64,000 bases of DNA. Origin: Symbiodinium natans (Eukaryota > Sar > Dinophyceae > Suessiales > Symbiodiniaceae). The first letter of the stretch is position 1. Each line of letters opens with the position of its first letter. Of this stretch, positions 1 to 9,630 are shown in pieces. The stretch covers positions 1 through 64,000 of the forward strand of contig CAJNDS010000509.1 in NCBI GenBank assembly GCA_905221605.1, in the 5' to 3' direction. Position numbers and translations under genes: made by a program. Under the pieces are notes generated by a model. It saw nothing but the letters and a program-made list of their open reading frames with translations. It did not search any database and had not been told where the DNA came from.

Positions 1-2
1 CT

Positions 3-663
3 GCAAAGGGGTCAAAATCGGCGTCTTCGTCTTCCAGCTCATCCTCGTCGTCCAATTCTGAGCCAGGGTCAGAGGAGGTGACTGAATTTCAGCAGCGTCT
101 GGAAGGTATGGTCAAGCACGCCCTTGCGAAGTACCTGCCAAAGGCTGTTGCGAAGGCCGCGGTCTTGGCCCAGCGCACGGTCCCATCGTTGCATTTAAAG
201 TACAATAATTTTAAACTCGGCTGAATCTAAAGTTTGGGTGGCTGAATAATTTACCCATTAATCAATCAATCTGTTTGCTGTGTTTCAGACAACTCAGGCG
301 CATGAGCAGCTGGCCAAGGAGAAAGCCGAGGCCAAAGCGCTCAGGGCCAAGAAGGCTGCAGAGCGACAGGTCAGGGTCAAGCCAAAGCAGGAGACACCGG
401 CCGTCCTGCACCAGATCGATGGCTACTTGCTCGCGATGGACCACATGCGGGGTCAATCCCTGTCAAGGAGCATTCCTGGCACCGCAAAGGCAGGGTCATC
501 GATGCCTTCAGGGCCGACAGCGTCTTCAACGCCCAGGCCTAGACGTCCTCCAGGGTCATCGGCCCCCACGCCTAAGGCGTCAACACCTAAAGGTGTCCCC
601 GACGACAAGTCTTCGCCAGCACCTGCAGTGCCGAAAAAACTTCTACTGCAAACGCGATCATAA
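3..663 (+). CDS. 3' part of an unknown Ser-rich, basic and Pro-rich protein (two exons, cut by window edge)
   Basis: Two exons join cleanly. Exon 3-179 carries a poly-Ser stretch and then an amphipathic segment ending AVLAQRT. A GT-AG intron occupies 180-288. Exon 289-663 continues in phase 0 with TTQAHEQLAKEKAEAKALRA, an Ala/Lys/Glu helix that is probably coiled coil, then a Pro/Ser/Thr-rich basic tail ending in TAA. The 5' end lies outside the window. No catalytic domain is visible and the family is not recognised. GGGTCA occurs at 9, 66, 374, 450, 493 and 553 inside the coding sequence, in different reading frames. The low-complexity composition means the exact frame of the tail is less certain than that of the helical part. 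Confidence 0.55.
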
Positions 664-734
664 TAACTTCCTGATGAACCCAACTTGCCCTGACCAAGCC
701 AAGAAGCTGGGCCGCCTTTGACTTCCACAAACCT

Positions 735-806
735 TTTAAACCCGAAAACTTTAAACCCTAAACAGTAACCCCTAAACCCCTAATCCCTAGACCCTACACC
801 CTTAAA
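735..806. repeat. Degenerate CCCTAAAC telomere-like repeats
   Basis: About nine irregular CCCTAAA-type units follow the stop of the preceding gene. The rest of 664-1355 is intergenic sequence with short open frames (889-1147) that do not look coding; it contains GGGTCA at about 874, 984 and 1186. Confidence 0.7.
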
Positions 807-1355
807 GTCACTGCGGGTTTTCCGACTCCTTGCTCTCGGGCAGGCGGCCCTCCGCCGCTGCGGGCAGGCCTCAGGGTCAGGCAAGGCCTTGATTCGGAGT
901 TGTGGAGGTAGGTGTGTCAGCTTGGCATTTTGTCTGCAGTGCGCAAGTCAATCTTTGCATTCAGTGCTGCAGCGTAGCATCAAGGGTCACATGTTCTCCT
1001 GTGCCTTCCAACACAGTCAGCAGCCACTGCCTGCTTCCTGCTGCCAGGTCAGCGCCTTCCACAGTCAGAGGATCATTGACGAGGAGGTGCCGTTCCGTTT
1101 GCAGTTCAGTCAGATGCTCTGAGAAGGATTTTTTTGAGTTGAATTAAATTGCAGCAGCACCTGAGAGCCATGGTTGGAGCTGCATGAAGGGTCATGACAC
1201 AATCACAGGCTCACAAGGACGAGTAGAAGTTGAAGTGACGAGCTTAATTTATTTTATTCAGAGCAGAGACAATTGCAACAATCGACTCAAAATTTCAGGG
1301 GAATCTTGCCTGTGGTCTGTTGTGAGATTCAGTATTATTATTGTCCTGTGAAGCG

Positions 1356-3137
1356 ATGTCTGGCCATCAGGGTCAGCAGTGGGCCCAGGATGGCCACCAT
1401 GGGCAGCAGTGGGCCCAAGATGGGCAGCAAAGGGCCCGAGATGGGCAGCAAAGGGCCCGAGATGGGCAGCAAAGGGCCCGAGATGGGCAGTGGTGGGCCC
1501 AAGATGGGCAGTGGTGGGCCCAAGCTGGGTGGTGGGATGGTTGGGCCTGGCAGGATGGCTGGAGCCAGGGTCAAGATGGTCATCAGACCCAGCAGCAAGA
1601 TCGCCAGGGTCAGTGGACAGGCGATGGCCACTTAAGCCAGGCGGCCCCTCCGTCGCAGCAGGGTCAGGACAGTGCTTGGAATCTGGTCCGGCAAGGGATA
1701 CCGCCGCAAATGCTGCCAGACAATCAGGGTCAGGGCGGTCGAAATGGTGGTGGCACGCAGCGTCAGGGCAGTCAGTCAGCGGGTGGTCAGGGTCAGGCTG
1801 CCACTGGCCAAGCGGGCTCTGGTGGAGATGGTGGTCAGGGTCAGGCTGCCACTCGCCAAACGGGCTCTGATGGACATGGTGGTCAGGGTCAGGCTGCCAC
1901 TCACCAAACTGGCTCTGATGGACATGGTGGTCAGGGTCAGGCTGCCACTCACCAAACGGGCTCTGATCAACATGGTGGTCAGGGTCAGGCTGCCACTGGA
2001 GACAGTGGTCAAGCTGGCACTCAGTCTGCGGCCTCTGGTGTTGGAGATGGCGGGCAGCAGCAGGGTCACCAAAGGCGCAGCGATCAGGGCCATGCTGAGA
2101 ACCGTGCCCGAAGCCTGCCTGCCTGGTCCCGCAAACCGCGAGTGCCACGCCAAAACGATGGCGAGCTGTCAAGGCCAGCGCAGAGACTTGGCAATAATTG
2201 GAACGTGAGTCTTAGAGGTTTTCGTTTTGGTTGGGTCATTGTGACGCAACCTCCTCGTGCTTCTCAGGACCACCCCGCAGCGGGCCCAGAATTGGGAAGG
2301 GTCAGCGGTGCTCGGCTACCTGACGCCGAACGTCGTGCGCATGGCAGAACAGCATTTCGACCACGGGGCGCAGCAGGTTCCAAGGATTAAAATTAGTATT
2401 GCTTTCAGCTTGTTCCTGAAGTCAGGGTCAATGTGGGTTTCTGCAGCCAAAGTGTCAGGGTCAATGTGGGGGTTCAGCAGCCTAGGTCCTCTACTTGTTG
2501 TTCAGGGTCAGGGAAGAGTGGGCGCGCGACTTCCTCCGCTACTTGAAGAACTGCCCCACAGCCGAGTTCCCCAAGAACCCTTCCGCGTGGTTGATACACT
2601 CCACGGCCAACGTCTTTGGAGGGCTTCGGCAATCCTTCGATGAAGACGCCGAGGCTGCATTGGAAGCGGTCGCTCCCGTCGGGGTCAACGTAGTCAATCA
2701 GGCCACGGAGGTCTTGTTGCTTTTCTCCACTTCAGTGCAATTTTTTCTTGCTTTATTAGTATGTGAGCCTCCCTAGGCTTGAACAAGTCGTCGGCCCTAC
2801 AACCCGCCAGCCCAGGACCGAGATCCTTACCGGCGTCGGGGTCAACTTGTCCCACCTGCCTCGACTGCGCTTTCTCTACTGTTTCAGCTACGAGGGTCAG
2901 TTGCGGGCTTCGATCATTTTGACACTTGGCCACAACATTTTTGCATTTGCAAACTTCAGCTGCTTTAGTTGTCTTTGTAGTAGAAACTGGCGTTAAGTCT
3001 CTGGAACCAAAGCCCATCGACTGCTGAGGACCACTGCGATCCAGGCCCACTACAAAAACCCAGAGCAAGAACTGGGAGGGTGGATCACCAGCCGCGTGAA
3101 CCACGAGCTACCAATGGTCGAGAATCGTGCAGTGTAG
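1356..3137 (+). CDS. Q/G-rich tandem-repeat protein with a folded C-terminal region (multi-exon, unknown function)
   Basis: The start ATG is at 1356 (MSGHQGQQWAQDG). Exon 1 runs 1356-2204 and contains two protein tandem repeats: 7-aa units of the type GQQRARD (about 1370-1530) and 16-aa units of the type GGQGQAATHQTGSDGH (about 1780-2000). A GTGAGT donor follows. Exon 2, 2281-2384, reads RAQNWEGSAVLGYLTPNVVR and ends at a GA donor in phase 2. Exon 3, from 2506, completes the codon and reads VREEWARDFLRYLKNCPTAE to about 2710. A further exon at about 2777-2840 reads LEQVVGPTTRQPRTEIL. The last exon, about 3018-3137, reads LLRTTAIQAHYKNPEQELGG and ends in TAG at 3135-3137. The N-terminus is prion-like low complexity; the C-terminal part is ordinary globular sequence of no family I recognise. 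Joins after exon 3 are approximate. Confidence 0.55.
1366..1530 (+). repeat. In-frame 21-bp tandem repeat coding GQQRARD-type heptapeptides
   Basis: About eight 21-bp units built around GGGCCC(A/G)AGATGGGCAG code for alternating WAQDGQQ and RARDGQQ heptads in the Q/G-rich protein. Confidence 0.8.
1780..2000 (+). repeat. In-frame 48-bp tandem repeat coding 16-aa Q/G units
   Basis: Four to five copies of a 48-bp unit start GGTGGTCAGGGTCAGGCTGC. Each unit carries one AGGGTCA word, read as Q-G-Q. Copies differ by a few substitutions (HQTGSDGH, RQTGSDGH, GQAGSGGD). Confidence 0.85.
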
Positions 3138-3960
3138 TCTGACAGGGTCACAATGTAGTACAACACTCATCGTTTCATAAACAACAGCTAGCAAGGTCAG
3201 TGTGATGCCTGTGCCCCTGTTTAGCTGCATCTGCGCCGTGCAATGATCATTGTGCAGTCAGGGCCATTTTGCACTCTGTGCCGCTGCCCGAAGGGCTGCT
3301 TTGCACTGCTGAATTGCCAATTTGTGGTGTCAGGGTCAGCAGACTTAATGACGAATATATTACTGCAGAATAATTTTAGTATGGTATAGTAGTAAGCAGT
3401 GGCAAGAACGAAGCTGGAAAGAAAGTAGCTGCACCGTCTGACTTCCTGGCTCCACAGTCCCATGGCTTCCCAAGCAAAAGGTTGAGCGTGCAAGTGCCTG
3501 CCTTTTGTCTGTCAGGGTCAGAGTCCATGAGGGATCACGCAGTGAGCGTGTTTCTGTGCGTGCAGGTGCCTTCGCCACGGCTTCGTTCAGGGTCACAAGG
3601 CCACGGATGCCCAGGCAGTTTGTGTGTGCATCTTGCGTTTGAGAGTGCAGTGCTGAGTCAGGGTCATGCTTGGCCGTTTTGAATTCGTGGGTGACACTCT
3701 TCTTGCCATTGCTCTGTCGCTGTCTTGCGGTGCAATGAGGCACATCTCGCTCACCTTCCAGCCCGGGTCAGGACTGTCATTCAGTTTAAGTTGAATTTTA
3801 GAAGGCTAAGAATAACATTGTTGTGGTTTAGGAAATAATAACATTCTTCTTGTCCTAATGGGTCACTGGGTCCGCCAGGGTCATCAGCTTGGACTGTATT
3901 AATCAATCATCAAAAAGCTCTAGGCTCAACAGCAATCGAAACTCACAACTCCAGACCTCT
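3138..3960 (+). other. Intergenic stretch with several GGGTCA words, no gene seen
   Basis: No reading frame here has convincing composition. GGGTCA occurs roughly at 3146, 3333, 3515, 3590, 3660, 3766, 3861 and 3878, all on the plus strand. Confidence 0.5.
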
Positions 3961-3966
3961 CGGCCT

Positions 3967-4529
3967 GGGGCCCGGCGCCGGGGCCCGGCGCCGGGGCCCG
4001 GCACTGTGTCTTGTTATAAGTTGTAATAATAATAATAAGACTCATTCCTATTATGATACAAATTTTGAAGTCTTATGAAATATGTGAAACTTATCTGCAA
4101 CAATAATTGTAATTTTAAATTATTATTAAACATTATTATTTTTAGTTGTATGTATTATCTACTTATAACATATACACAGAGGCCCGGCGCCGGGGCCCTG
4201 CGCCGGGGCCCGGCGCCGGGGCCCGGCGCCGGGGCCCGGTGCCGGCTTGTGTTATGATTATATATACATATATATATATACATACAGACTATCTAGATTT
4301 ATTCTCTTATAACGAACATATCAGATGATCTATTATAATATCATTTCGTAGAAATCTCATTAATTGTGGAGATATATCTTGCATTTTAGTTATGATACAG
4401 ATTATTAAATAAGATGTTACCTTGTTAATATTTAAGAAATGTAAACATTACTGGGCGGGCCCCGGTGCCGGGCCCCGGTGCTGGGCCCCGGCGCCGGGCC
4501 CCGGCGCCGGGCCCCGGCGCCGGGGCCCA
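3967..4529. repeat. AT-rich island carrying three GC-rich 13-bp repeat clusters
   Basis: Blocks at 3967-4006 and 4181-4246 are tandem GGCGCCGGGGCCC units. The block at 4455-4529 is the same unit in reverse complement (GGGCCCCGGCGCC). Between them the DNA is very AT-rich with no gene. The units overlap GGCGCC and GGGCCC palindromes. AT-rich DNA punctuated by GC palindromic clusters resembles organellar GC clusters, so a nuclear insert of organelle DNA is possible but unproven. Confidence 0.7.
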
Positions 4530-4633
4530 AGCAGAAAACCCAGTAAAGCCCAAAATACGGATGGCGGCTTGTTACATAGCAACCAAACTTTAACGAGCAT
4601 GGTCAAAAAGAGAAACCTCTGATTTTCAGACGG

Positions 4634-4807
4634 GGACCGAGCCGGTCCTTTGCAAGTTTTTTTTTTGGCAGGGACCGGTCTGGTCCTTGCCAGGCATATG
4701 TAGGCAAAAGATTCAGGGAAGATCACCGAAAAGAGATGATGGGACTGATCTGGTCTTGTCATTATGAAACAAAGGGCCCGGGTCATGGTGGTGGACCGAC
4801 CAGGTCC
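4634..4807. repeat. Four copies of a 15-bp hairpin GGACC-N5-GGTCC
   Basis: Copies lie at 4634-4648, 4672-4686, about 4742-4756 (degenerate) and 4793-4807, each an imperfect palindrome with a 5-base loop. No gene is evident around them. Confidence 0.6.
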
Positions 4808-4852
4808 TCTACTCAGTGAGACATCCTTTTTACAACCCTGCAATTAAAGTAT

Positions 4853-5188
4853 TTGAATTTAAACCTTATTATTATCAACCCTGAAACAGACCTTGCCTGC
4901 CACTCCCAGGGCCCTACCGATGGGGATGGCTTGCCCAAACTAGTGGCCATCCTCACACACCATTGGCCGGGTGTGGGGCGCCCAGGTTGCTCTTTGGAGA
5001 CTGCTGGCTTTGTGGCCATCTGGCTTATGGGCAAAGCCTTTGACAGCAAGACGCATGGGCTAATGTGCTTGCTGGGTCAGCAGGAGACGCGTGTTGAACA
5101 CACGCTGCAGCAGCCTGGGCTTTGCACGGAAGGCCTTCTGTTTGTAAGGGTCAGTGTGGCTGAACTGCGGCACTGGGTGAGCGACTAA
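4853..5188 (+). CDS. Possible exon of an unknown protein
   Basis: An open frame without a convincing start contains DGLPKLVAILTHHWPGVGRP and FVAIWLMGKAFDSKTHGLM, which look like globular protein, and it ends in TAA at the border of the following repeat. GGGTCA words fall at about 5075 and 5150. No partner exon was identified. It could be a terminal exon or chance. Confidence 0.3.
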   Translation: MNLNLIIINPETDLACHSQGPTDGDGLPKLVAILTHHWPGVGRPGCSLETAGFVAIWLMGKAFDSKTHGLMCLLGQQETRVEHTLQQPGLCTEGLLFVRVSVAELRHWVSD

Positions 5189-5757
5189 ACCCTAAAACCC
5201 TAATAAAACCCCAATACCCTGAAACCCTAATACCTTAAAACACTAATACCCTAAAACCCCAAAACCCTAAAACCCCCAAAACCCTAAAACCCTCACACCC
5301 TAACACCCCAAAGCCCTAACTAAAACCCTAAATGTTAAAAATTTCAAAACCTAAAACCCTAAAACCCTAAAACCCTAAACCCTAAAACCCTAAAACCCTA
5401 AAACCCTAAAACCTTAATAACCCTAATAACCCTAATAACCCTAGTAACCCTAGTAACCCTAAAACCCTAAAAACCCTAAAACCCTAAAACCCTAATTTTA
5501 AAACCCTACAACCCTACAACCCTACAACCCTAAACCCTAAAACCCTGAAACCCTAATAACCCTAATAACCCTAAAACCCCAAAACCCCCAAACCCCAAAA
5601 CCCTGAAACCCTAATAGCTTAAAACCCTACTAAAACCCTACAACCCGAACAATAAAAACCCTAAACCCAAAACTCTCAACCCAAAACCCTACTAAACAAT
5701 TTAGGTTTAGGGTGTCAATTTCAGGTTTTAAGGGTTTAATTTAGTAAGGGTTTAGGG
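5187..5757. repeat. Degenerate CCCTAAAA/CCCTAATA telomere-like array
   Basis: About 570 bp of irregular AACCCTAAAA, CCCTAATAA and CCCTACAA units ends with a short switch to the opposite strand (TTTAGGG-type, about 5700-5757). The array separates two genes of the GGGTCA-rich block, showing that both sequence types belong to one genome. Confidence 0.85.
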
Positions 5758-5966
5758 TAAACTCAGTCACTCCTCCATGAGGACCTGAGGACCTGGATCC
5801 TGTGCAACTTCTAGGCCTGGGCCTGGGTCTCAGGGTCACTCACTCCAGGGACGAGCATCAGAGTCAGTGTGCTGGCCAGCATCCTGTCATCTGAATCATT
5901 GTGTTGCGCCACAGCCTTTCCAGTGCCAAGCCTTGAGTGAGAGATCTTAGCTCGGTCCTGTTTCAG

Positions 5967-7289
5967 TCATGGGCGACAGGACTGACCGACATAGTCTCTC
6001 ACTGTCTTGAAAAAATCGTGTCCGTGTCTTTCCTCATGGGCCACCCCGTCACCAGGACAGGGTTCACGGCCTTCACCCAGCAGACCTTCGACAAGCTGAG
6101 GTTGCGCATGGAAAAGGGTCAGAAATCCAAGCTGGCCACAGAGTTTTTTGGGACTGCCGAGGAGGCAATTGCTGCTGCTGCGTTGCTCCAGGTCCATGTA
6201 ATCGTGCAGCTCTTTTACTTGCCAGCCCTGTTCATTGTTCTTGCTAGGCAGTGTGGATGATGCTGCGTGTGGCTTCTCGCGAGACCAGAGGGCTCAACCT
6301 CCAAGTGAGCAACCCAAGCGACCCAACAGACGCAGACAAGGAGCCAGGGCCATGCAGCAAGCAGACTGTAAAGCTGCAGCAGGAGTACTTGCATTCCTTG
6401 GGCACGAAGTACTTCTACGTCTTGAGGGTCAAGTTCCACAACTTTCAGCAGGCGTTTCAGAGGAAGCTTTTGACGAGTGTCGGCAAGGATAAATTTGAAA
6501 CGTCTGAGGCCTTTTGCTTGGCGTCTGACGCCCAGGGTTATGACATCGATGTCACGATTCACTGGCTGTCGGTGATTCGTGAGTGTCATTATGAGCCTGA
6601 ACCCAGGGTCTTTACGTTCTACCACATCAACGACCCAATCCAGAGTAAGGTCAGAGACGTTGTGCTTCGGCACTTGAACGGCCCTCGCCCACCAGGGTCA
6701 TTTGCCCTGTTCTACGTGGACTTGGACAAAGCCGCCATGCTTTGCTGGCTTTGCCGTAAGACGGGGCGTAGCGATCCCATTGCTTTCCAGGTCATGACCA
6801 CAGACTTGCCGGAGGGCAACATGTTGGTTGCCAACCAGGATACAAGCCCTTTGCTTGTGTCCTGGCTTTGTTTTGTCATTGTAGGCGAAGAAAGCACAGT
6901 CGCAGCGCTTCTATTGTTGTTCTAGTTACCAGTTGCGCTTCTGTGCCAGCCAAGCCCAGGATTTTTGGGCAGGGTCAGCAGACGACCTGAACAAAGCCTA
7001 TGTCTCCCCCATCAATGTCAGGGTCAGCCTCACCCCGCTTGTCACCAAGTCCTGGAAAGCAATGGAGTCAGAAGCGACCGAGATGTGGCGGAAACGCAAA
7101 GAGCAAACGCTGCGGGACAGGGTCAGCGAATTGGAAGCCACTTTGCAGTACTACCGTGAAGACCTGGCAGTGTGTGCCAAGAAAGCTCGGGTCAGCGAGC
7201 CGGACAAGGAACTGTCTGTGGCATTGTTGTCAGGATCGACCGGGTCGACTGCAGAAGCGGCGACTGCGGCGGGAGAATCCCTGTCGTGA
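5967..7289 (+). CDS. Unknown multi-exon protein with C-terminal coiled coil
   Basis: Three exons join with all phases matching: 5967-6191 (75 codons, acceptor TTTCAG), 6248-6838 (197 codons) and 6885-7289 (134 codons plus TGA). Intron 1 is GT-AG and 56 nt long. Intron 2 is 46 nt and starts with a GA donor. The middle exon reads YFYVLRVKFHNFQQAFQRKL and YDIDVTIHWLSVIRECHYEP. The last exon has a Lys/Glu coiled coil (RKRKEQTLRDRVSELEATLQ). There is no ATG in the first exon near its acceptor, so an upstream exon is probably missing. The fold is globular but I do not recognise the family. GGGTCA words at about 6117, 6425, 6691, 6972, 7021, 7119 and 7190 fall in the coding sequence. Confidence 0.65.
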
Positions 7290-7705
7290 GACTGATGTCA
7301 GGGTCACACAGGTCACAGTCCGGCTAATGAGATGACATTGAAACAGTGTCTCAGCAGACAACGGCGCATGATTGCTTTGCATCACATGGACTGTGGCACA
7401 CGATTTCTTCAGGAGGGCTTGCTTCCATGCTTGGCTGATTTCAGCGCCAAGCTGCCCTCGGCTTGATTTGAATTGTTTGCATCCCCAGGACCTGGACTTT
7501 AGAGGATGCGAGGGTCATTGCACAGATACAGTGAACAGTCCGTGCTTGAACCTGTGACGTAAATTGTTCTGAGGACATGTGACACAGTGCAGAAGAACTC
7601 TCATCATGCACAGCTGCCGTGCTCAAGTTCATGTCAAGGTACCTGAGCGTGACGAAGTTGTAGTGCCACAATGTCGGAGAAAACAATGGGTAGGTCTGAG
7701 AATCC

Positions 7706-8716
7706 ATGGGCAGATCTGAGTCTGAGAGTGTTCCAGCAATGGTGGGCGTCAAGAAGGAGCCTGCTGCCTTGAAGTTAGAACCCTCCCGGGTCAAAAAAGA
7801 GATAACTCTTGTCACTGTGAAGACCGAGAAGTCAACGCCTGCAAGGGTCAAGCGCGAGCAACAGTTGGTCAGTGTGGAAGAGTTGGAGAGAAGGAAGAAC
7901 CACCGCAAGGAAAAACAGCAGTCATATGAAAAGAACCGCGCCAACCGGAGAAGATCCAGGCCAGGTCTGTAGGGTCGGCGACGCAGGACAGCGTACTTGC
8001 GTGACATGCTGACTTTGACAGGGTCGATTGGAAGAAGCTCGCGATAGCCGAGTCCCAGCACGACATCATGGTAGGTGAGGCAGAAGACTTGAGGACAGAC
8101 ACGAGGGGACACATGCCTGTAGTATTATGTGTTAGTCTGAATTCTACACTGTGACAGAGAGTTCTAAGTTAAGTAGATTGCGAGGCAGGAGATCGACAAG
8201 CTCCAATTGAGGGTCAAGAGCCTGGAGGCCAGGCCGACGGGCCTTTTGCCGCGCTGCGCGTTCTCATTCAGATTTTTTGCAACCCCTGTCAGGAAGCACT
8301 GTCGCACTGCAAGGGTCAGTGTTCTGGCTGCAAGTCTTCAGTCGCTGGCTGTTGGGTCGTTTGCTCTTGGTGCAAGGCTATCTGAAGCCCAGCAGAAGAA
8401 AGAGGTCATGCACACGACTATGAATGCTTGTGAGGCACAATGGACTCTTGCCAAGTGAGGGAGGATGCATGTCTGCTGGTGCTCGCCTTGGAGCGTACTT
8501 TGTTTCCAGTCTCAGCTAAGGAAGAAAAGAGCCGAGGCTCTCCAGGTTCAGCTCCAATGGCACGAATCAGTCCGAGATTGGGTTGCTCGATCTAGCCGGG
8601 AAGTGTTGCAGGCAGCAGCCGGTGGCAATGTTCACCCAGAGATGAAACACCTCGTCTCATGGCTCCGCTTTGAGGGGTTGCCTGTTGTACAGGAAGCTGG
8701 GTCACACAGACTGTGA
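7706..8716 (+). CDS. Basic coiled-coil protein with clustered SUMO-consensus sites
   Basis: The first clear exon starts with ATG at 7706. It contains five psi-K-x-E sites (VKKE, LKLE, VKKE, VKTE, VKRE) and then a strongly basic run ending YEKNRANRRRSR. Later exons appear at about 8021-8070 (VDWKKLAIAESQHDIM, with a GTAGGT donor), about 8186-8235 (EIDKLQLRVKSLEAR, heptad-like) and about 8519-8716 (LRKKRAEALQVQLQWHESVR, ending TGA). Basic region followed by a heptad segment recalls bZIP factors (N-x7-R is present), but the spacing to the zipper is not canonical. I call it only a likely nuclear, sumoylatable coiled-coil protein. Exon borders are approximate. Confidence 0.45.
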
Positions 8717-9250
8717 CTGTTAGCGGTCCGGTCTGTCTCGGAAGGGTCACCTTCCCTTGGGGTTTGTTTTTCTGAGGCTGCCTGGGTCATCTTTGCCCGA
8801 CTGGACAATCGTTCAATGAGAGTCAGCGAATCGGTGGGGGAAAATTAACGGGGTCCCTCCATGTTGCTGCGCTGTGACTGCTGTTGGTGCGAAGCAAACC
8901 GTCTGATTCTCAACCTGATGTGGTCTCAAGGTCAATGTTTGCCCTGGTTGGACGGCCAAGGTCTCAGTCCGGCCCCGATGACAATGATCATGCTCTGAAA
9001 GGTTTCTCTGAAGTTCAAGTTTGGGAGTAAGGGCTCGAAATTTGAAACTGCAATATGATGATCATGGAACCTGTGTGACTGTGAATCTTCCTCCAATTGA
9101 GTCCTCGTGTGTCTGTGGGTGATTGGGGGAGGGGGTGGAGGGAGGCAAGGGGGGGCGGGGGGGGGAAAGACACGCAACCAGGCAAGAAAGGCAGCCACGG
9201 CAAAAGTGGCAACCTCCCAAAGTGTAATTTTACCATGTCACTTTGTCTTG
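8717..9250 (+). other. Intergenic sequence, no gene seen
   Basis: A few GGGTCA words (8742, 8786) and a G-rich purine run at about 9125-9170 are present. No convincing frame was found. Confidence 0.5.
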
Positions 9251-9405
9251 AAACGCCCCCCAGGCTAACGTTAGCCTCGGGGCGTTTCGGATCATGTTTC
9301 TATGTTGCGAATAGCCTTCAATTCCGCCCGGCCTCTTGAGGCTATTCGGGCTGTCCAGCCATGATTCGAAACGCCCCGAGGCTAACGTTAGCCTGGGGGG
9401 CGTTT
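9251..9405. mobile_element. 155-bp foldback/MITE-like element with about 45-bp terminal inverted repeats
   Basis: The left arm 9251-9294 and right arm 9361-9405 are reverse complements with at most one or two differences. Each arm is itself palindromic around AGGCTAACGTTAGCCT. The core holds a second small inverted repeat (GAATAGCCT ... AGGCTATTC). No target-site duplication is obvious. It is non-coding. Confidence 0.75.
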
Positions 9406-9630
9406 GGCTGCAGTTCAAAACGTGTTATCCGTAACTGGTCCCAGTGCCAGGCAGACTTCCATAGGGTCACTTTGCTCCACACCGACGCTTTCGAGGCCAG
9501 GTCTGCACCAGCTGCTGTCTGCCTGCCCTAGATTCCACTTTGACATCAAACTTGTGATTTTGCCATTGCTGCATCATTGATGAGCCAATCAAGTCACCAG
9601 TTTCCCCCGGCCTTTCTTTCTGTGAGGGTC

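Noticed and set aside
1370-2000. CRISPR-like regularly spaced repeats
   Set aside because: The units are contiguous in-frame coding repeats without unique spacers, and the genome is eukaryotic.
1258-2172. 304-aa minus-strand frame opposite the Q/G-rich gene
   Set aside because: It is the antisense of a tandem repeat. The plus strand has the ATG, splice signals and a globular continuation.
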